Positions 59,075-64,000 of a stretch of 64,000 nt of DNA are shown here, piece after piece. Positions within the stretch are counted from its first letter, which is position 1; the number at the start of each line of letters is the position of its first letter. The notes under the pieces are model-generated. The model was not told the origin of the DNA, searched no databases, and saw only the letters and a program-made list of their open reading frames with translations. The stretch is from positions 2,197,745-2,261,744 of the forward strand of contig CM031878.1 in assembly GCA_018697195.1 (NCBI GenBank). Reading direction: 5' to 3'. The stretch is from Certhia americana. Lineage: Eukaryota > Chordata > Aves > Passeriformes > Certhiidae. A program made the translations under genes and the position numbers.

Positions 59075-59870
59075 GTCATCCCCAGCTTTTGTGGAGGTGC
59101 TGTGCTGAACTTTGTTCTCACCAGCAAGGATGGGTTGGTGGGGAATGTGAAGCTCAAGGGCAGCTTGGGCTCCAGTGACTATGGAATGATAGAATTCCAG
59201 ATATCTGAGGAAATGAGGATGGCACACATCAAACTTTCTGCCCTGCACTTCAGGAGAGCAGACTTTGGCCTCTTCAGGGAGCTGCTTGCTAGAGTGCTGT
59301 GGGATGGAGACCTGGAGGGAAGAGGAGCCCAGGATATTAAGGATTGCCCCCTCCAAGCTCAGGAGCCAGGAATTCCAATGAGTAGGAAGCCAAATAAAAT
59401 TACCAGGAGGCCTCTGTGGGTGAGCAAGGAGCTTCTGGTACAAGAGGAAGTACAAGAGGAAGGCCTACAGAGGATGAGGGTAAGGACAGGTAGCCTGTGA
59501 GGAACACAGGGACATTGTTCAGGCAATCAGGGGAGATAATGGAAAAGATAATGGAAGATAATGCCCTGTAGAATTCAATCTGGCCCAGGGATGACAGGAT
59601 TGACATAGCGGTAAGGGCAACAAGAAAAATTTCTATAGGTATGCCAGTGGTGAAACGAAGACCACTTAAGATGTGAACCCTCTCTGGAAGGAGATGAGAG
59701 ACCTGGTTACCCAGGATATGCACAAGACTGAAATACTCAACAACATTTTACCTTGGTCCTCACCAGCCAGTGGTCCAGCCACACTGTCTGGGTCACAGCA
59801 GGCAAAGATAGGGAGTGGCAGAATGAAGAACCTGGCTTTGACTGGGCTTCTAAAACCAGCATCATGTGTG
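59075..59870 (+). mobile_element. CR1 LINE ORF2 fragment: endonuclease C-terminus and linker, forward
   Basis: The 132-codon frame at 59102-59500 reads as the end of the CR1 ORF2 endonuclease (AP-endonuclease-like, cutting target DNA to prime reverse transcription). It has LTSKDGLVGNV-, LKGSLGSSDYGMIEFQI- and RRADFGLFRELL-type segments. In intact CR1 the second carries the catalytic SDH triad residue; here it reads SDY, so the His is lost. The reading then breaks, but nucleotides keep following the ORF2 linker ('ttcaatctggccc', 'caacaagaaaaatttctata', 'caccagccagtggtccagcc', 'cagcaggcaaagatagggag') to about 59870. The reverse transcriptase and 3' end are absent, unusual because CR1 normally loses its 5' part. 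This is a dead, old copy. Confidence 0.88.
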
Positions 59871-59879
59871 CACTTGTGA

Positions 59880-60260
59880 GCACAGCATTTTGATCATGTC
59901 CTCTGTATGTTAAATTTTCTCACCTGGTTTAAGATCAATCCTCAAGTCTAATGCTGCAGAGCAATAAGTTCCACAGGCAGTCTGTGCTGTAGGGTATTTC
60001 CTTTATTTGTTTTAAATTTACCTACCATTTATTCTAACATATGAGCCCCAGTTCTCATATTACTGTGGAGTGTAAAGAGAAGGAATGATCAGCTTTTCTT
60101 ACACTATTCATCATCTTAAATAGGCCAATTAAGCCCATGTAATTATCCTTCTTTCCAAGTTAAATAATCCAAGTCTTTGCAGCTTCTCATATGGAAAGTC
60201 CATCATGCCTCTAAACCATTGAAAATTATATGGTGCTAATTTAAAACATGGCCACTTGTA
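59880..60260 (-). repeat. Possible ancient amniote interspersed repeat, reverse
   Basis: The text 'caataagttccacaggcagt', 'tagggtatttcctttatttg', 'ttctcatattactgtggagt', 'ctattcatcatcttaaatag' and 'gcagcttctcatatggaaag' recalls an old repeat common in reptiles and other vertebrates. Its general wording is 'ttccacaggctaatt', 'agtatttccttttgtttg' and 'tcctcatatggaagccgttcc'. I cannot assign the family. Strand is given by the orientation in which I remember it and may be wrong. Confidence 0.4.
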
Positions 60261-60597
60261 ACATGTGTATCTATGTCTATTTCTACTGACACTATGATTG
60301 TCAGCTAACTGAACATGTGTAACACAGAGAATACAACTCCAGCTGCTTGTTCGCACACTGACTAATGAAGGGACATTGGGTTTTGGCATGCAGTGGTAAT
60401 TTGTATGTGCTGAACATGGCCTGTCATGTTTCAGGGGGCTGGGAGCCACGGACACTTAAAATTGTTGAATATATTTTATTCCCTGATCTCTAGAGACAAG
60501 GGGCTCTTTGACTGTGTCCACACTACCCCTTTCCCCCACCAGAGTTTCCCATCAGACTGGTGCAGTCTCAGAGAGAGGAAAATTCAGTTATTGCTGG
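60261..60597. other. Short non-coding spacer
   Basis: Unrecognised sequence between two ancient repeats. A C-rich stretch lies near 60528-60540. No gene is seen. Confidence 0.5.
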
Positions 60598-60856
60598 AGT
60601 CCAAATAATGTCAAGGATACCCAGCTGAGATCAAGGCTTCATTGTGCTCTCAATGGCATAAACTTGTACTTAGAGAGAACCCCTGCCCTAAAGGGCTTGT
60701 AGTCTAAATAGGAGAGACAAATAAAGGGTGGGAGAGAAAATAAATGTGGAGTGACTTGTGCAGCTGCTGGAACAGCTGCTCTCAGAGGGAGATGGGAACA
60801 GGACCCACTTTGGAGGGTTTTGGGACATCGTGTTAGCTACCGGGCTGCCTTGCTCC
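60598..60856 (-). mobile_element. MIR/CORE-SINE-like ancient SINE, reverse
   Basis: Read on the minus strand, the element starts at 60856 with a tRNA-like head. A degenerate A box lies near 60831-60842 and a degenerate B box (GGTCCTGTTCC, plus coordinates 60795-60805). The body includes CACAAGTCACTCCACATTTA, CTCCCACCCTTTATTTGTC and TTTAGACTACAAGCCCTTTA. It ends with GGGCAGGGGTTC, AGCACAATGAAGCCTTGATC, TCAGCTGGGTATCC and ATTATTTGGACTCC. This matches the wording of the MIR-type SINE widespread in reptiles ('agactgtaagctctttggggc', 'gcacaatggggccctgatct'). It predates birds and is inactive. Family naming is from memory. Confidence 0.72.
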
Positions 60857-62504
60857 ACATTTTCCTGTGGAAAATGACATTTTAACCACTGCATCTTGAA
60901 AACACCTGGTCAGGGAGAGCCCAGGGGACAGGGAAGTTAAAATACAAACAGCTACTTGGCAGCTCGGCACCCTTGGGCTGTGTCTGCTGCTGCTGTGGAC
61001 AGAGCCAGCACAATAGTTTTAGAGAGGACCTGATGTGGGAAAGGGCACATTGAAAGAAATGTAGTGTCTCCTGTGGCTGCAGGTCACTAGTTGATGTTAA
61101 ATACTCAGGACTCAGGCCACATGAAAGCTTTGGCAAAATTCTGAGCAAATGAGGACTAGTAACTCGTTTAGTGAAAGGGGCCTTTGACCCAAAAATCTCT
61201 GGAACATTTAGATTTGGAACAGATTTTTAGTGCATCTTTGCACTCTAGTGCGGGGAGCTGTCTGGCTCTGTGTGTGGAATCAGCTGCAGAAGCATCTTGC
61301 AGTTCACATGCAATGCTGACTAATGAAAGGAATGAGAGGAAAGCCTGTAACTGAGTGGCCTGTGCTGCAAGGGACATGCACAGCTGCACTCCCTGTAGTC
61401 TTTCCTTGGCAGAACAATGTCTCTGCCAAGGACTGGTGAAAGCTCTGGGAGCCTGTGCACTTGTCCACTTTGTATACACAGGTAGTGAACCATTTTTGTC
61501 ACTCTGAGCTGTGCCTCCCATGCAGTTTTATGAGCAGTAGTAAATTCTTACTCCTTCAGGCTGCTAAATTTTGACTCTGTTTCCTACTCGTGAATGTATT
61601 TGCCATCCATGCAAGCAGCATCTCGCTTTCTTTGCCTGCCACAGAGTGCCAGCCCAGAATTTAGGATAGTCCAGCTTCCTGGTACCTCAGGAGGACCTCC
61701 TAACACGGGGATCCCTGCTGAGCAGACAAGACCTGCCAGGGTGTTTCCTAGGATTACCTGATGCTGTTCAGTCACTCCTCATTTGAGGTATTTTTCCTGT
61801 CTGACTGAATTTCCAAGGGACAGAGCAGTGCAAAAGCTGTAGGGTTTGCTATGATCTCTGCAGAAGGTTCCCTCTTCTGAGACTCTTTTCCCACCCTTTT
61901 GCTTGCAGCTACTTCAAGAGACAGACTTCTCCCTCCCATCCTCTTTGAGATGGAAATGACTGAGCCAGCTCATACTTGTATTTTTTTTTTTTTCCATAGG
62001 TAGTACCCTCTTCTGCTTGTGTGCACTGCCTGTGTCTCTGCTTCATGCTCTGCACCCTGAACACCTGCCAGCAAACCTGGTAGCCTCACAGCTTTAGCAC
62101 TAGCCAACTCACTGCTGTGTTGTGAGTCCTGGCACAGGAGGGATATCTTCCATGCACAGCAGCCCTTAAAAGCAGGTACACAGCCCATTAAGACAGTGTA
62201 TTTACAATTACACGCACATTTTACAGCTCTTAATGCCTATAGGTAGCCACACAGTATATTCGGGACTTAATTTTCCTCAGGACTCTTGTTACAATGTTCC
62301 AGCTACAACCTTCAATTTTCTCACAGTATGTTTCCTTCCCCCTCTCTGAATCACTGCTAAAAAATCTCCTATAAATCTTTAATTTTCAGCCTGGGCAAAA
62401 CCTCTCTACCACTAGCTCCTGGCAAAAGGGATGAGAAGCTCTTGGAGATATCCCTGACGTAATTGTGTGATTTTTGGGATGTTCTCAAATTATGTAAACC
62501 TGTA
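60857..62504. other. Non-coding sequence, no gene recognised
   Basis: No gene or transposon is recognised, although the segment is somewhat GC-richer. A 117-codon reverse frame (61168-61521) and an overlapping 60-codon frame have no recognisable domain. A T13 run lies near 61981-61993. Confidence 0.5.
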
Positions 62505-62690
62505 TGAGGCTCTGGCACAGGTCTCCCACAGAAGCTGTGGCTGTCCCATCCCTGGAAGTGTCCAAAGACAGGTTGGAGGGGACTTGGAGGGACCTGGTCT
62601 GGTGGAAGGTGTCCCTGCCCATGAGAGGGGTTTGGAATGAGGTGATGCTTAAGGTCCAAAACATTTTGTGATTTCTGTGATTCTTAGTAG
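62505..62690 (+). mobile_element. CR1 LINE 3' end, forward
   Basis: 'aggctctggcacaggtctcc', 'agaagctgtggctgtcccat', 'cctggaagtgtccaaagaca', 'aaggtgtccctgcccatgag' and 'gaggtgatgcttaaggtcca' occur in CR1 order, followed by a GTGATTTCTGTGATTC tail. A 96-codon reverse frame over it is a by-product. Confidence 0.93.
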
Positions 62691-62914
62691 CTCAAATTGA
62701 GTAAAATTATGCTAGCCTTGAGAAATATCCTCCTGGGGTGGCTTTGTCTCGTTGCCATAGTACAGTGCCCTCTTCTAGCAGGGACAATGTGACAGCCCTC
62801 AGAGGCCAGTATCCTGCCAACATAGTTGTGAAAACCTCATCGAGCAGCATAGCTGTGTCTACAGCAAGATTTTATTGGCAAAGATACATTGGCTGGGTAC
62901 ATTTCATTTTTTTC
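62691..62914. other. Short non-coding spacer
   Basis: Unrecognised sequence. GTTGCCATAG at 62751-62760 resembles one half of an RFX X-box, but the second half does not match. Confidence 0.45.
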
Positions 62915-62940
62915 TTTTTTTTTTTTTTTTTTTTTTTTTT
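62915..62940. repeat. T26 homopolymer
   Basis: Twenty-six consecutive T, preceded by a shorter T run. It faces the A46 tract at 63108. Confidence 0.95.
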
Positions 62941-63102
62941 CATGCTCTTTGCCAAAGAAGCTCTGCCAGCAACATCTCATAGCAAAGACTTCACGGCAAG
63001 TAGCCCATTACGAATGCACTCACAGAGGCACGCAGAATGGTCATTAAAAAAGATGTTCCCCAGTTCTCTGCTAAGTTCTTGTTAGATACAGATATGTAGC
63101 AC

Positions 63103-63107
<5 letters not shown>

Positions 63108-63153
<46 letters not shown>
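63108..63153. repeat. A46 homopolymer
   Basis: Forty-six consecutive A followed by TAAAAAAG. Together with T26 it forms an inverted pair around 167 bp of unique DNA. Homopolymers of this length are poorly sequenced, so the exact count is uncertain. Confidence 0.95.
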
Positions 63154-63155
<2 letters not shown>

Positions 63156-64000
63156 AAAAAGAGGAACCAATCTGCCAGCCGCTTAATGCGAGTCAACAGC
63201 TGTGTCCTTGTGCTAGTAGGAACTCCAATCAGAGGTCATGTTCTAAATTAATTCTAGCAGCACCCAGTGTTTTCCCCAATGACTATGACTCTTTTGGGTC
63301 AATCCTAGGTCACGTAAGGCTGAAGAAAAACTGCTTTCATTAACTTCTTTCCTTGGGACCAACCCACTCCAGAGATATTCCTTTGCCAGAGTTATGTGAC
63401 TACTTCACAGAACAAGATACTTTCCCCGAGTTAATCACTTAAAGATTTAATTCTCAGCTTTTAAAAATAGTTCACACCATAACAGAGAGTATTTTCAGGG
63501 TTTATCCTCTTCCTCTTTTTAAACTGATTTTCAATTCACTGTTACTCAATGTCGCTTCTGCTATTCATGGAGCACAGCCAAGTGAAACCGGGACCCGCTA
63601 TGCTGCTGATTTACACTATAGAACCATTATTAGCTGAGTTCTGCATTGGCATTCCAGACATTCCAGCGTGCAGCTACTCTCCCGTGTATTTATTTATTCA
63701 AAATAATGACAGGGATGGTGAAAGATGCTGCAATGACAACCCTGTGGAGTGCAGAGGTCCTTTGCTGGGCCAGGGTACAGGACTGGCAGAGCCAACGTGG
63801 GCCATCCCCTCCTTGTACCGCCTTCACCCTCCTTTGTCCTGCACTGAAGGCTGTCTGCACCTTGCAGAGCTAAAATTCAGGGCAGAGAATTCACAAGGCC
63901 TAGTTATGCTTTGGTGCAATTTCTTCTCCTGCTGCTGCTGGTTTTTCATCATTCCTAATCATTTAAAAAGTTTTGCAGCACAACTATGCTCACCAAATGG
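63154..64000. other. Non-coding sequence, no gene recognised
   Basis: No gene or transposon is recognised up to the window end. A 75-codon frame (63646-63873) has no known domain. A CTGCTGCTGCTGG stretch lies near 63929-63941. Confidence 0.5.

Noticed and set aside
1..64000. Endogenous retrovirus or LTR pairs
   Set aside because: I looked for paired long repeats with TG...CA ends and retroviral-type protein frames and saw none. Solo LTRs of unfamiliar families could have been missed.
1..64000. CRISPR arrays, operons, bacterial promoters or ribosome-binding sites
   Set aside because: The window is vertebrate nuclear DNA. The tandem repeats are microsatellites or a duplication and have no regular repeat-spacer structure.
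1..64000. CpG island or promoter of a protein-coding gene
   Set aside because: CpG is sparse throughout. The only CpG-bearing spots are short blocks inside unique sequence or the GC island within the GAAA array.

Overview
This window looks like avian nuclear DNA, probably from a songbird or another neoavian, and it is non-coding throughout as far as I can see. The main evidence is about 15 to 18 CR1 non-LTR retrotransposon fragments of the bird type on both strands. They include 3' tails ending in ATTCTGTG-like octamers, the GGTCCCTTCCAACC-type 3' block, and two pieces of CR1 ORF2. There are no Alu, L1 or other mammalian repeats, no CpG island, and the composition is AT-rich. A run of exactly 10 Ns inside a GAAA microsatellite shows this is an assembled scaffold. 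The species is inference; avian origin is well supported.

No protein-coding gene, rRNA, tRNA, CRISPR array or operon-like layout is supported. Open frames are short (at most 189 codons outside simple repeats), do not resemble known proteins, and are what AT-rich non-coding DNA gives by chance. The longest frames (260-325 codons, Phe-rich) are translations of a purine microsatellite. The window is best read as an intergenic gene desert or a very large intron.

Layout. 1-2.9 kb is unrecognised sequence. 2.95-6.4 kb is a CR1 cluster: an old reverse fragment, an internally deleted forward element joining the ORF2 linker to the 3' UTR, an old reverse copy and a short tail. 6.4-17.8 kb is repeat-poor, with a polypyrimidine-acceptor-like site at 11.26 kb and a conserved-looking block at 13.75-14.03 kb. 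17.8-18.1 kb holds two CR1 tails. 18.1-26.6 kb is mostly unique and includes a homeodomain/POU-motif-rich block at 19.56-20.06 kb and a 4 x 15-bp tandem repeat at 23.2 kb. 26.6-29.4 kb has three CR1 copies, one of an ancient type also known from turtles and crocodilians. 29.4-35.5 kb is unrecognised. 35.5-39.5 kb has CR1 pieces and a microsatellite cluster: (GAAA)n with the gap, (TA)14 and about 760 bp of (AAAAAG)n. A perfect RFX X-box lies just before the last array. 40.4-50.3 kb has four more CR1 copies, a 142-bp A-rich tandem duplication and an ancient-repeat candidate. 52.5-52.7 kb holds a homeodomain-type inverted repeat. 59-61 kb stacks a CR1 ORF2 endonuclease/linker fragment, an ancient-repeat candidate and a MIR/CORE-SINE-like element. 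The end has a last CR1 tail and facing T26/A46 tracts.

No new gene system was found. The most interesting content is old: amniote-age CR1 and MIR-like copies still recognisable, next to motif-dense unique blocks that may be conserved enhancers. Those conservation claims are inference from sequence character and need genome alignments. CR1 and SINE identities come from recalled family sequence, not from a database search; boundaries are good to roughly 10-40 bp, and subfamilies are not assigned.
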